From positions 9,399,598 to 9,463,597 of the forward strand of contig CAIIXF020000001.1 of assembly GCA_903813345.2 (NCBI GenBank): a DNA stretch of 64,000 nt, read 5' to 3'. The notes below the pieces were generated by a model. That model saw nothing but the letters and a program-made list of their open reading frames with translations, was not told the DNA's origin and searched no databases. The translations under genes were made by a program, and so were the position numbers. Shown piece by piece: positions 1 through 46,362 of the stretch (its first letter is position 1; each line of letters opens with the position of its first letter). Origin of the DNA: Owenia fusiformis (Eukaryota; Annelida; Polychaeta; Sabellida; Oweniidae).

Positions 1-692
1 ATAACCAATTCATCGTCTTTAGATACATTTTTAGGAGCCATTTTTATACCCCTATGCCAAGTGGCGTTATAACTCTTCACAAAGTTTTGTAAATTGTCTA
101 TAAATCTATGGTTCTGTTTGTACGTGATATACCTCATTATTTTAGTCTTTAACGTCTTTATCAATCTTTCTGCATAGTTGGCCTTGGGGGTATTACCCGT
201 AACAAAATGGCGGACTCCCCATCTATTCAACAATGTTTGTACAACCTTAGCGCGGAATTCTTGACCTTTGTCCGTCCTAGTGACATCTGGTTGTCGACCT
301 TCTTTCAATATATCATCGAAAGCCTCCGCCACTGCCTTTCCAGTTTTGGAGTGTAGCGGTCTAACCCAGGCAAAGCGAGACATAATGTCAATCGCAACCA
401 GGATATACTTTATCCCGTCATTCTGCGATGATATATTAGAGACATCCATAAGATCTGCATCCCATTGTTCGTCAATATGCGAGACATATACTTTGTTACG
501 AGCGAATCGTTTCTTATAAGGTCTCTGTAGGCCATAAGCTTCTTGATTGTCCAGCCATTTCTTTATCTGATAACGGGACAGCTGGTATTTCCCATCATTT
601 AGTACAGCTCTATAGAGTTTGTCTGGTCCAGCAAAGGCTCCAGAATTTCGACTGTCAAAGTATAATTTCTTTAAATAGTCTCGATATGCCAT
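1..692 (-). CDS. Maverick/Polinton-like DDE integrase (rve), partial
   Basis: The minus frame is open from an ATG at 692 to the left edge, about 230 codons, and is cut by the window. It would catalyse DNA integration of a Maverick/Polinton-type element. The rve core is visible: first catalytic Asp at about residue 80 (WDADLMDV), second at about 141 (TDKGQEF) and Glu at about 175 (NYAERLIKTLK). This is the DD-about-34-E layout of retroviral-type integrases in the C. elegans F54H12.3 family. A helical N-terminal part (residues 1-60) precedes it. The stop of the neighbouring ATPase lies only 59 bases upstream on the same strand. I see no frameshift in the visible part. Family assignment is strong; which element lineage (Maverick or adintovirus-like) is inferred. 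The chromodomain often found at the C-terminus would lie outside the window. Confidence 0.85.
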   Translation of the reverse strand, partial: MAYRDYLKKLYFDSRNSGAFAGPDKLYRAVLNDGKYQLSRYQIKKWLDNQEAYGLQRPYKKRFARNKVYVSHIDEQWDADLMDVSNISSQNDGIKYILVAIDIMSRFAWVRPLHSKTGKAVAEAFDDILKEGRQPDVTRTDKGQEFRAKVVQTLLNRWGVRHFVTGNTPKANYAERLIKTLKTKIMRYITYKQNHRFIDNLQNFVKSYNATWHRGIKMAPKNVSKDDELV

Positions 693-751
693 CTTACACT
701 GTCGGAATCTGACTCCTTAATGACGATCTCTCTTTAAATTGCTAATATTTA

Positions 752-2341
752 TCACTCAGTGCTTGATTCAACAGCCTCGTTTTCGGATTCACTCTGTTCT
801 TCCTCGGAGCTACTTTCCTGGTCTGTATCCTCTATAAAGACCTCGTCAAACTTGTGTTTGTTTTTTAAAAGTGTCTTCCTAATGGCTAAGTTCACAGAGA
901 CACCCCTCCTCATCATATTATTTATTGAATCAATTATATTTCTGTGTAACGCATTGTCTTTTACATCAACCGTTAGCTTGACGAATTGTTTATATCCTTT
1001 CATAAATTCTTCCTTATTCTTCGACAATAGTTTATTATCTGCCTTTTCTACAGCCTCTGTCTTATCCATCCCTCTATCCATATACTCATCCACTTTACGT
1101 CGGTGGTCTTCCTCATTCTGTCTTATAGACCACTTCTTTAAAAATGCAAATGTTTCATTTGCTTTCAAATCACCATCATCGTCATCAACGTCATTGTCTT
1201 TGTCTTGAGGAATCTTCTCCTCAATATTTTGGGTAGATTGGGTCCTCATCCTCTTGGGTAGTGGTCCCTGATCTTGACACCACTTTTTTATATGCCTCTG
1301 TAAGTCGTGAATGCTATCAAATACTAAACCACAGTCATCACAGGAAACCATGCTGTCTTCTCGAAATTCACGTTCCATGTAAGGGTAGTTCTTAACATCA
1401 CTACTATTTATAAATGTTGTCGTCGGATAGTCAACTTCTGAAATACCCTGTCTTTCAAGTAAGTGTTTTGAATCATTCATTGGTTCCTTGAAGTTGCGGG
1501 AATCGTGATGACTTTCAAATTCAACTTCACTTTTAGTAAAGGCATTTGGTTTCAATCTGCTGTGCTCCGAAGTTTCTTGCTTCAGATCAAGAAGCAGGTA
1601 ACCATAGGGTCGACTAGTTGCGTTGGTATATGCTCTGACCAACTTGTTTCCATTTCCGGGGTACATCTGCCTCGATAAGAATGCCACCTGTTGGCGATCT
1701 CTCGGGTTATTAAACAGTATCATATAGTGAGAGTTTAAGCTCATCGATCTATTCATTTTTCCTTGATGATACATATTCTGGAGTAGGCATATCACAGACA
1801 GATTTCGATGGTGACTGCCTTTGCTATAGAGATCACATATCCGTTGATCATTTGTTGCCTCATTCATAAGATCATCGAGAAGTATCAAAGTAGGAACTGA
1901 AGTGTCGAGGTATCTTGAATCATCAATATCCTCTGGTATTCCCTTCACAAATTCCAAATGTGGGTATTTTCTTAGCTCTTCGTAGGCAGGCTGCCATTGA
2001 CCATAACACCAGATGATTCTTCTAGGAATTGGGGATATATACCGTTCAACATTTTTGATCAAGTGCTTCATAAGCCAGGTCTTCCCCGACGATGTTGGTC
2101 CGGCTGAAAATACAACAAAAAATATTTTTTTAATAAATTGACATGCTCTCTTTCTATATTTAGAAACCTATCAGACTTTTAATTTCAACATGTCCATGTC
2201 TATACCTGCTATCATAGTAAACGGATGTTTCAGCATAACATCAGACTGATGCATTTTTTCTCCATGAAACTTATTCATATGCCTTGATAGGTTATCACCT
2301 CTCGTAAAATTCACACTACACTCAGAACAATTGAAAGACAT
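752..2341 (-). CDS. Zinc-finger packaging-type ATPase of Maverick/Polinton-like element, two exons
   Basis: Two exons, 2341-2206 and 2103-752, join in frame to give 495 aa. The 102-bp intron (2205-2104) has GT and AG ends on the minus strand. Exon 1 encodes a C2H2 finger (CSEC...HMNKFH). The exon junction falls just before a Walker A P-loop (GPTSSGKT), and a Walker B-like strand follows (TLILLDDLMNEA). A second C2H2-type finger (CDDCGLVFDSIHDLQRH) sits in the middle. The C-terminus is acidic and low in complexity. It resembles the FtsK/HerA-type genome-packaging ATPases of Polintons and related dsDNA elements; that role is inferred. The longest uninterrupted frame begins at 2071 inside exon 2 and lacks the P-loop, so the two-exon model is preferred. 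Confidence 0.7.
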
Positions 2342-2509
2342 GTTGTCTGTTCAAGATCTATCAGTAAAATGACTCAAAACATGGACAACTTAAAATATAT
2401 AAGAATATTCTAATGTGCAGTATTGTGATTGGTTCAAAATGTGTCAATTAAGATCAATTGTAAACATAAACAGGCATTTATAACATTATAAACTATTGAA
2501 TATTAAAGT

Positions 2510-2850
2510 AAAGGGAGGGGAGGAGGTTTGGAAGATGGAGAAGAAACAGGAGGAGGTTGGGTGGAAGTAGGAGGAGGTATGAGGTAAGGAGGAGGTAGGG
2601 AGGAGGTGGGAGGAGGTAAGGAAGAGGTTGGAGGAGGTAAGGAGGAGGTAATGATGAGGTAGGGAGGAGGTAGGAGGAGGTGGGAGGAGGTAAGGAGGAA
2701 GCGGGAGGAGGTAGAGAGGAGGTGGGAGAAGGTAAGGAAGAGGTGGGAAGAGGTAAGGAGGATATAGGGAGGAGGTAATGATGAGGTAGGGAGGAGGCGG
2801 GGGGAGGTAAGGAGGAGGTAAGGAGGAAGTGGGAGGAGGTAGGGAAAAGA
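2510..2850. repeat. GGAGG-rich purine microsatellite
   Basis: About 340 bases of imperfect (GGAGGAGGT AAGGAGGAGGTGG)n-type sequence, almost pure purine on the plus strand. Strongly strand-asymmetric tracts of this kind can adopt triplex or G-rich structures. No coding function is suggested. Confidence 0.9.
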
Positions 2851-3060
2851 TGGCTAACTTCCGCTTTAAAACCTACCCAGGCCGACTAAAAGATGCCTCA
2901 CTTCCGCTATGATGTCATCCTCTTGCCCAGACAGATGCAAAATGGCTGACTTCCTGCTAGAAAGCTTCAAAATGGCCGACTTCCGGTTAAATGGCTGACT
3001 TCCGGGCTGACTTCCGGTTAAAATGGCTGACTTCCTGTCAAAATGGCTAACTTCCGGAAC
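2851..3060. repeat. Short tandem repeat built on ATGGCTGACTTCCGG
   Basis: Seven or more degenerate copies of a roughly 15-22 base unit (AAAATGGCYGACTTCCGGTT) lie between the purine tract and a GC-rich block. Some copies are partial and fused. It is not coding. Confidence 0.75.
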
Positions 3061-3290
3061 GTATAGTCGTGGGGTAGGGCGTCCGTTACCCTTAGGGCCC
3101 GAGATTCCCGAAATATGTACACGCCACCACGCCGAGGGGGGAGGGGTGGGGTCCCCGTATGTGCCTCCCGAGCTCAGGGAGGCTCACAGATGTCCCTCCC
3201 CATTGGAGCCCATGTTAGGGAGGGTACTATGAAAAATCGTGTCCCTCCCCATAGGACTCAATGTTAAAGGTGCGTCAGAACTCTCGTTTC
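3060..3290. repeat. GC-rich block of unknown origin
   Basis: This stretch is markedly more GC-rich than its surroundings and contains repeated TCCCTCCCCAT and GGGAGG words (around 3145, 3193 and 3240). It looks like part of a dispersed repeat. The open frame at 3023-3232 has no recognisable domain. Confidence 0.4.
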
Positions 3291-3299
3291 TGTAACTAC

Positions 3300-6200
3300 T
3301 GTGAATCTTCATTACCTATCTGATACATATTTTCCTCAGCAAACTTCATTTTCATAGAACACATGATGAATCTTTTATTCCACATTCTCAATTTTGCATC
3401 AATCATTCAATTATGTTTCAAGGATTTTTTCCCTGGCTCACTATGAAGGATTCCATTGACATTAAAATATGTCATGGGAAAGTAGGTCATAAGAAAGAGG
3501 AACACTGAGTTCCACCCATTCTAATGATGCAGGTTTTGTGCTAATTTTGAATATCTTTATGGTACTTTTACAGGTAATGGGCTAATGGCTTTAGCAAATT
3601 GCAGAAATGTTAAAGTTAGTTTTTTGGTCAAAGTAGATTGTGAAATCACTAAAGATAAGTCATGAATCTTATATCATAAATGTGTTTTAAATCAACTTGT
3701 TTACCTGAAAATAAAATGTGATCACAGCTTTTCTGAACATGCGGATGTACCCGAATGGTGTCTTATTCATAATGTAATAAATGAAATCATTGTGGTATAT
3801 ATGTGGAGTCTATTTCCCTTATAATAATACATTTACTTTAGTACATGGATTCTCTCCTAATATTATTTCCTTATAAATATTCAAACTTTAATCAAAAGCA
3901 GTTTCAAAATTATCGTATATTGTATTTCACCTAAAATATCGTATATGGTAAAAGAGCTGTGAAAAATATTGTATATGGTATAAAAGGGGTGAAAAAATAT
4001 TGTATATGGTATAAGAGAGCTGAAAAATATTGTATATGCATTTCCAAGACCCTCTATACACCCCCCCCCCTATCTTGCATGACTCGTTCATAAGAATTCT
4101 TTAATTCTACCTCTTTCCCAATACGTCCTCAGACAGACAAGAAATTGAACACCCGTTTGTTTGCGTGACAGAATATGCCACGCTAAATACGTATACGCAC
4201 TTTCTCTGATTATTGTCAAGCAAATACCTTTTAGGAGAAGAACATAAAAAATGCCGGAAACGAATGCCGACAAATAAATCCAAATTGATGAAGTTTAGAA
4301 TGTTTTTTTTACGATTTGATAAGAGACAGAGACTAAGAAATTAAATGCGACGAAATATTCTGACAACGTTAAAGTTCTATGCGTTAACTCATTTTATCTG
4401 TTTCAAAATGTTTCATTTTATTTTGCTTGTAAAAAAGAGATTGAATAAGATAAAATAAACTATTCCGTAATATATATTGTGTTTTAATAACCTTTTTAGA
4501 ATCACAATGTAAAATAAATCCCCCGTTCCTGCCATTTTGGTAATTACACCATATAATGGGTGCAATTCAAAGTGAGAGATCTATGAACATCAGAATGCGT
4601 CCATCCCATTAATTTGGCCAAATACAGTACATGGCATGAAACTGGCGTAAGCTTAAGTACGTCCCCCCTTTCTCTGGTAAATTATGACTATAATACACGT
4701 GTACACTTTCCCCTCGTGATAAAGGTGCATCTAATTCAGCTAGTAATCTAAAACTTCCTTTGGAGCTGCTCCATGGAGTTAAGTTTTACTATGCAAAAGG
4801 ACAAGTCAGAATTTATGCAGATAAAAAGGTTATGCAACATTATGTCTGTATGTGGGTGGGTAGCATTTTGTTTAAATTTAAATGATGACATTGAATGTTA
4901 AAAAGTTTTATCTCAAGAGATAGAACCATATAGCAATAACTATCTTTTTCAAATGAAGGACATAGAGCCTTATTGCATTAGAATTCTCCTATTTCTGTTG
5001 GAGATACAGCTTTATAACCTTAATCTTTGGAAAGAGCATGGTGAAAATTACATTTTCTTCATTTCTTATCTCAATTCCAGACTCATATAATTGGAATGAA
5101 TGAATCAAGTAACGATGATTTTTCTGAATTTTCTGAAACTGGCGACACCTCTTTGAAAGGCTGTACAAAATAATATATCGTTCAAGATGGGTTTTGTTTA
5201 TCACTTTCTCTTAGAAACACACGGTGACGAAGTAAAGTCGTTTGGAAATTGAATAAAATGTGATAAGAAGTACCTAGAAACATGACTTGGAAATTGAAAT
5301 TCAAAACGGCGACAGTAATGATCGAATGATTCATTTGGACTCTTTAAAGCCCTGGTAAAAATACATTAATGAAATTCTCATTAAAAAATGAGCGTTCACA
5401 TACGGCCTTGGGGTTATTGATGAAATATATAAAGAAGTTAAAGGTACACCACTAATTTTTTCCGAGATAACATACGGCGACATCAAATGGGACTTTTTTT
5501 GAATTCAACGTGAACGCGTATGAAACAAGCTAGGGACGTGCTGACATTTATTTAAGGAATCAAATGGCCACGAATGATTCGCTGTAAATGTAAAATTTTT
5601 GTGTCTTTTGGGGACAACAAACTTTCGGAGAGTTCGGTGAGGGTCTAGGGGTGAGTGTATGACTGTATTGATTTTTATATCCCCAGTAAGTCCGAATCCG
5701 CCGGTTAAAGATTGTGGGATCCACAGCCTGTACTATCTCTTGGAACAGGCATTAGGTAAAGGAACATATATTCGGTGAAGAGAGGCTCTGGTAAATCAAG
5801 ATGTACAAACTATGAAAATGAGCGGATTCTATTTTTAGAAAAAATTCAAACTACGTACCTTAAACAAAGACCTTTTTATTCTAACACGTCTGAGGAAAAC
5901 AAATTCCTTTATATCGTGTCATACAAATCAAATATGGATGAAGTATTTTCGGAATTAAGCTACGGCCGCCGCCCACTCGCCTTAGAGCAAATTTGACTTG
6001 AGGCACTTCACTGAAACCAGGTGTAAAAGGGTAGGTGGTCCTATCAAATTTTGGTCCTACTCTCTATTGATTTATATGGTGACCTAATTACAACTATTTT
6101 CCTTATTATTTATACACAGTCAGGGCCAGTAAGGGCCGCTAGGAGAGGGGACCATAATCCCCAGGGGACCATAATTTCTTTCACACCGGTGAACCTGAAA

Positions 6201-7139
6201 AGCGGCAAATTCAGGTCTTGCTGTCCGTGCCCGGGTGTCCGTGCAAAATGAATGGAATCGCGAAAGGAATAGTTCATTGCCGGATGAGCCAAATATTTAG
6301 CACAATTTAACCTTGTTCAATGTATATTCATTCATCTTTCATTGGTCTATACCTTGTGGTCACAATTTTATGGATATTTACAACAGATGATAATAATACC
6401 GAAATGTGCCTCACTCACTGGAGATAAATCTGTGAGGCTAATGTCTACACTAACAACCCTTGAAACAGGGCAAGAGGAAAAATGATCGAGAGCCATTACA
6501 CAAGATGTCTGTGTCTTTGTAGTGAACAACTTCACCCGAAAGAATCCACTTTGCCTCCAGACACAACGCCCCGGCACAACGTCAGGATTTTACAGCAGCT
6601 TTTGTAAAATGACCATGAAACCCTGGCCTTGGCCATTGGGGATAGACCAATGAAAGAGAATGAAAGAACATTTAACAAGTTTAATTGTGCCAAATATGAC
6701 CGTAACCCATGCTGAATACCGAATTATAAACATTTGTTTGGGTTACCTTTTTTGTCTCATTATGTAATTCAAACCTCACTTACAATCTCTCTCGGGTACA
6801 GCTTTTTCAGTAATGAATGAAATAATGGTGTTATCTGTCAGTTTCAGTTGTAAGTATTATAATCGTTAACATACATATATAAGTAAAATAATGTGCTATG
6901 CTATGCATCCCTCACATACAGTACTATTAAGTATTCCATTCTTTAGAAAGATAATATATCATTAATAAATGGCTGACTTAGAATGTTTTTGCTTTGCCTT
7001 GTTGGAGAAAATGAGAAATAGATTAAGAAATAGATACACTAAAAAACATGAGATCGCCTGACCCAAATCACAAGTTGGCAAGTACATGTATGTCTTTAAA
7101 CCAAATCGATTCAAATAATGACTTAACAGTTTGCACAGA
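3300..7139. other. Intergenic stretch 3' of the RNF32-like gene
   Basis: AT-rich sequence with no gene I can support. It contains an imperfect tandem repeat at about 3912-4040 (four copies of AATATTGTATATGGTATAA separated by purine spacers) and a GC-richer patch at 6110-6290 with no recognisable product. The rest shows nothing distinctive. Confidence 0.5.
3912..4040. repeat. Imperfect tandem repeat, about 35-bp period
   Basis: Four degenerate copies of a unit containing ATATYGTATATGGTA followed by AAGAGCTGTGAAAA-like sequence. Confidence 0.7.
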
Positions 7140-42896
<35,757 letters not shown>

Positions 42897-42899
42897 CTT

Positions 42900-44560
42900 T
42901 TCTTCATATACTAATGTACACCATTTACAATCCTAGTCGGTCTTTATTATATACATGAAGTGGATATTGTTCTTTCAAAACGTCAACGAATTCGTCTCCA
43001 TTTCCGAGCGACAGTAAACATAACAGGATCGGAGTGAATGCTTCTGAACTTCCGGGCTACAGTTTGGGACGTTTCGTTTTCCCCCTGATTGGACCCGCGA
43101 TTAGAAAAGCCACATGGTTTATTTTCACATGATTTGACCCTTGGAAATGGAATAGTAATACCATGAAAGTTTGGTGTTTTACTCGAGAGATTTTAATGTG
43201 TACATATAAGTAAATATATTAATTATAAATATTGTCAAGGATAAGTCGCTGCATTATGTATTTGTGCAGAAAATACTAAAATTTTGAAACGGTTACGAGT
43301 TAAAATTTTAGAGTCGCCATTTTTTATTGAAATTTTCAAAGTCAAACTGCTAGTGCGATATATTCGTCCTGTACACGCAAATTCTGCAATATCTGTTGTC
43401 GGAAGACCTAACTTCGATATCTAGACATGTAACATTGGAAATAAAATCAGTTTGTATTTAGTTTTTTAGATTTGTAATCTAGAACTACAGTAGTCTAACA
43501 ATGTCTAGAATAATATTTTCCACAAAAAATCATAAATTTCAATTTTATGCATAGGCCTATATAGGAATTGAATATACTGTATGAAGCATATTTCTAATGT
43601 TATTTCAGCTAAAATTGGGTTTCAATAAATCAGTAGAGAGCCTAGACACATCATGCCATGAGGTCAGACCATTAGGATTTTCTCTAGCTCCCTAACGATT
43701 TGGACCACAAGGCGGGACCACACCTGGCATCGGGACAAGTAGAATTGACCGAAATAAATATCTCCACTGCCCTCCACTCTGTGTACCAAGGAAAAAGAGA
43801 GTGAGGACCCTGTCGAAAAGTTTTGTAATGTATAACTGTTTCGTATGAATCGGTGTCGGTGAAGGTCATAATGTCTGTTTCGTATGAAACGGTGAAGGTC
43901 ATATTGCATTGGGACAAATTTGTCTTGTCCAAAGTTGGCCCCTGTAGGCTACACATGTAACTCAGTATATGCAAACTTTCTTTGCTCCATGTATGATGTC
44001 TATATTATCTCTTCTACTCCCTTACTTCTATTTGTTTAGTGGCTTTAATTTGTCAAATCTCTGTGACAGAATTGCCATCCTCTTAATCTATAAGTATTAG
44101 TCTATCATAGGGGTCGCCTCATTGGTCTAAATCCCATTCATCCAAATCCCAATAGTCTGATTTCCATTGGTCTGAACTTAATTTTAATATCAAGATAAAG
44201 ATGCAAGAAATGTATGAACATGGAATACATCACATTGATGTGTGTTTATTGAATAACATACATGTAGATTATCCATTTAGCCATGCTTATTCAAAATATT
44301 ACATTTCGCTTTTCTTGTGGTTGCCGTACTCCCTACATGCCAATCTGCACTTAGGGGATTAACATCATTCGAATAGATTAGGTAAATGGAATTGAATGTA
44401 GGTTTTAGATAGGTTGAGCTAAAATCGTATATTAAGTCTTTCTGTCATGATATTTAAATTTAAACACTGTACTCCAGATAATTTTCATTTGGATTTTGTT
44501 TGATTTTGTTTCGCAGAAAAATAATCTTCGCAAATTTCCCATTTTAAGACTGAGGTGCAA
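42900..44560. other. Upstream region of the RNF32-like gene
   Basis: Likely holds the 5' UTR and promoter of the RNF32-like gene (minus strand), with a slightly GC-richer patch at 42985-43090. I see no clear TATA box. From about 44120 there are ATTGGTCTGA / CCAAATCCCA repeats. No gene is supported. Confidence 0.4.
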
Positions 44561-44578
44561 GTAATTGTATATCGTACC

Positions 44579-45545
44579 TTATACCACTCGAAGTCCAATT
44601 ACAGTTGTATAACATGGGTCTATAACAACGATATACAGTGGGGAGTGGTATATCGTCATCGTATACAACTCCTCCGTATACACTCCAGCATATACCACTG
44701 TAGAAGTGCATTCTGGGAACTAATGAATAAAAAATATCATGAAAATTTTCATGATTTCCTAGAATCAAGTGACGTCATAAATGGTTCCGGCATGATTTGC
44801 TAGAATCAAGTGACGTCATAAATGGTTTGAGATCAACATCAGCATTATTGAGTTGGCTATGGGATATTTTTATGGTTTTTAATTGTTATGATTGTGTTCG
44901 AATCAACTGTAATTAAACTTAGAGTGGCATAATAAGATTATATAATGGTTCATTCTGTATATCGTGCATTTTATACTCTCGTGAGAATATAATATATTCA
45001 CTCGTTCGCTACGCTCACTTGTGAATATATCATATACTCACTCGAGTATAAACACGATATACAGAAAGAACCATTATATAACCTCATATTATACCACTCT
45101 AAGTCTGATTACAGTTGTATAACACGGGTCTATAACAACGATATACAGTGGAGAGTGGTATATCGTCATCGTATACAACTCCTCCGTATACACTCCAGCG
45201 TATACCACTGTAGAAGTGCATTCTGGGAACTAATGAATATTGACTGAAGAACGAGGTGTATGTTTTGTTACACATGATTTCCTAGAATCAAGTGACGTCA
45301 TAAATGGTTCCCATATGATTTGCTAGAATCAAGTGACGTCATAAATGGATCGATATCAACATCGGCATTACTGAGTTGGCTATGGGATATTTTTATGGTT
45401 TTTATAATTGTTATGATTGTGTTTGAATCAACTGTAATTGAACTTAGAGTGGCATAATAAGATTATATAATGGTTCATTCTGTATATCGTGCATTTTATA
45501 CTCTCGTGAGAATATAATATATACAGAATGAACCATTATATAACC
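44579..45545 (+). repeat. Tandem duplication of a 511-bp hairpin-bearing unit
   Basis: TTATACCACTC starts a unit at 44580 and again at 45091. Shared text includes the GTATACAACTCCTCCGTATA block and CTAGAATCAAGTGACGTCAT. Each unit ends in a palindrome opening TTATATAATGGTTCATTCTG. The first hairpin is long (44938-45083, loop TTCGCTACGCTCAC); the second (45466-45538) has lost its centre. Confidence 0.85.
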
Positions 45546-45829
45546 TCATAATATCCAAATATATTGGGTAGGTGTAATTACTGTACATAGGGTAACTTAG
45601 TTTACAGAGCTTGAGGATTCGGAGAATATGAAATTGAAACTTGTGAAATAGTGCCACGAAATTGTGATTTCTCAAAATTTGCAGAATTAAAACTTGCTAA
45701 ATTGACCAGGAGTACAGTATTGAAATTTAAATATCATATCAACAATTGTTAATTTTAGGATCATTAGGTTTCTGACCAAAGGGATTTGGACAATTGATAT
45801 TCGGACCATTTATTTGGCCTATTACCTTT

Positions 45830-46160
45830 AAGATTTAATTATTTTCATTGATCATACCTTCAAAGGTGTGATTAGAGGAACAATAATAAACAATACACTT
45901 TTGATTTTTCCAAACATTGGAATCATCTCTCAAAGTTCTGGGATATAATCACATGGGATTATCTGATGTTTTAATTGATCCTACCTTCAAAGATAGTATT
46001 AGATTAGCAAAAAAACAATTTCTATTGATTTTTACAAACATTGGAATTACATAGTTCTGGAGTCTAATGTTTTCAATGATGAGACATCTTAATAAGATTA
46101 TAATATAATGATATGATACCTTCAAAGGTGTTTGAATATAGTTATAGCATCCAATAAGAT
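45830..46160 (+). repeat. About 123-bp degenerate tandem repeat upstream of the MULE frame
   Basis: TTGATCATACCTTCAAAGGT, TTGATCCTACCTTCAAAGAT and ATGATACCTTCAAAGGTGT mark three partial units, also sharing CAAACATTGGAAT. They may be part of the transposon's 5' region. Confidence 0.6.
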
Positions 46161-46362
46161 TGCTTGAAATGTAGGAGTGTTCAATTACAACCAATGAGCT
46201 TTCTCTTGAACATCTTTAAAATACCATCAAATCTTAGTTTTATCAGATGAAGCGAGATACTTGTTCTTGGTAACATATATTGCTGAATCTTACTCTACAA
46301 ATCGAACAGAAGCAAAATCATCATTTGATTAATTATTATTGAAAATCGATACACTAGTTGAA

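Noticed and set aside
268-1208. Plus-strand frames within 268-519 and 759-1208
   Set aside because: They lie opposite the integrase and ATPase frames and show no domains.
6110-6292. Open frames on both strands in a GC-richer patch
   Set aside because: No domain, splice partners or homology recognised; probably a dispersed repeat.
43664-43974. Overlapping minus-strand frames upstream of RNF32
   Set aside because: They contain internal repeats (TTTCGTATGAA and CGGTGAAGGTCATA) and no recognisable protein feature.
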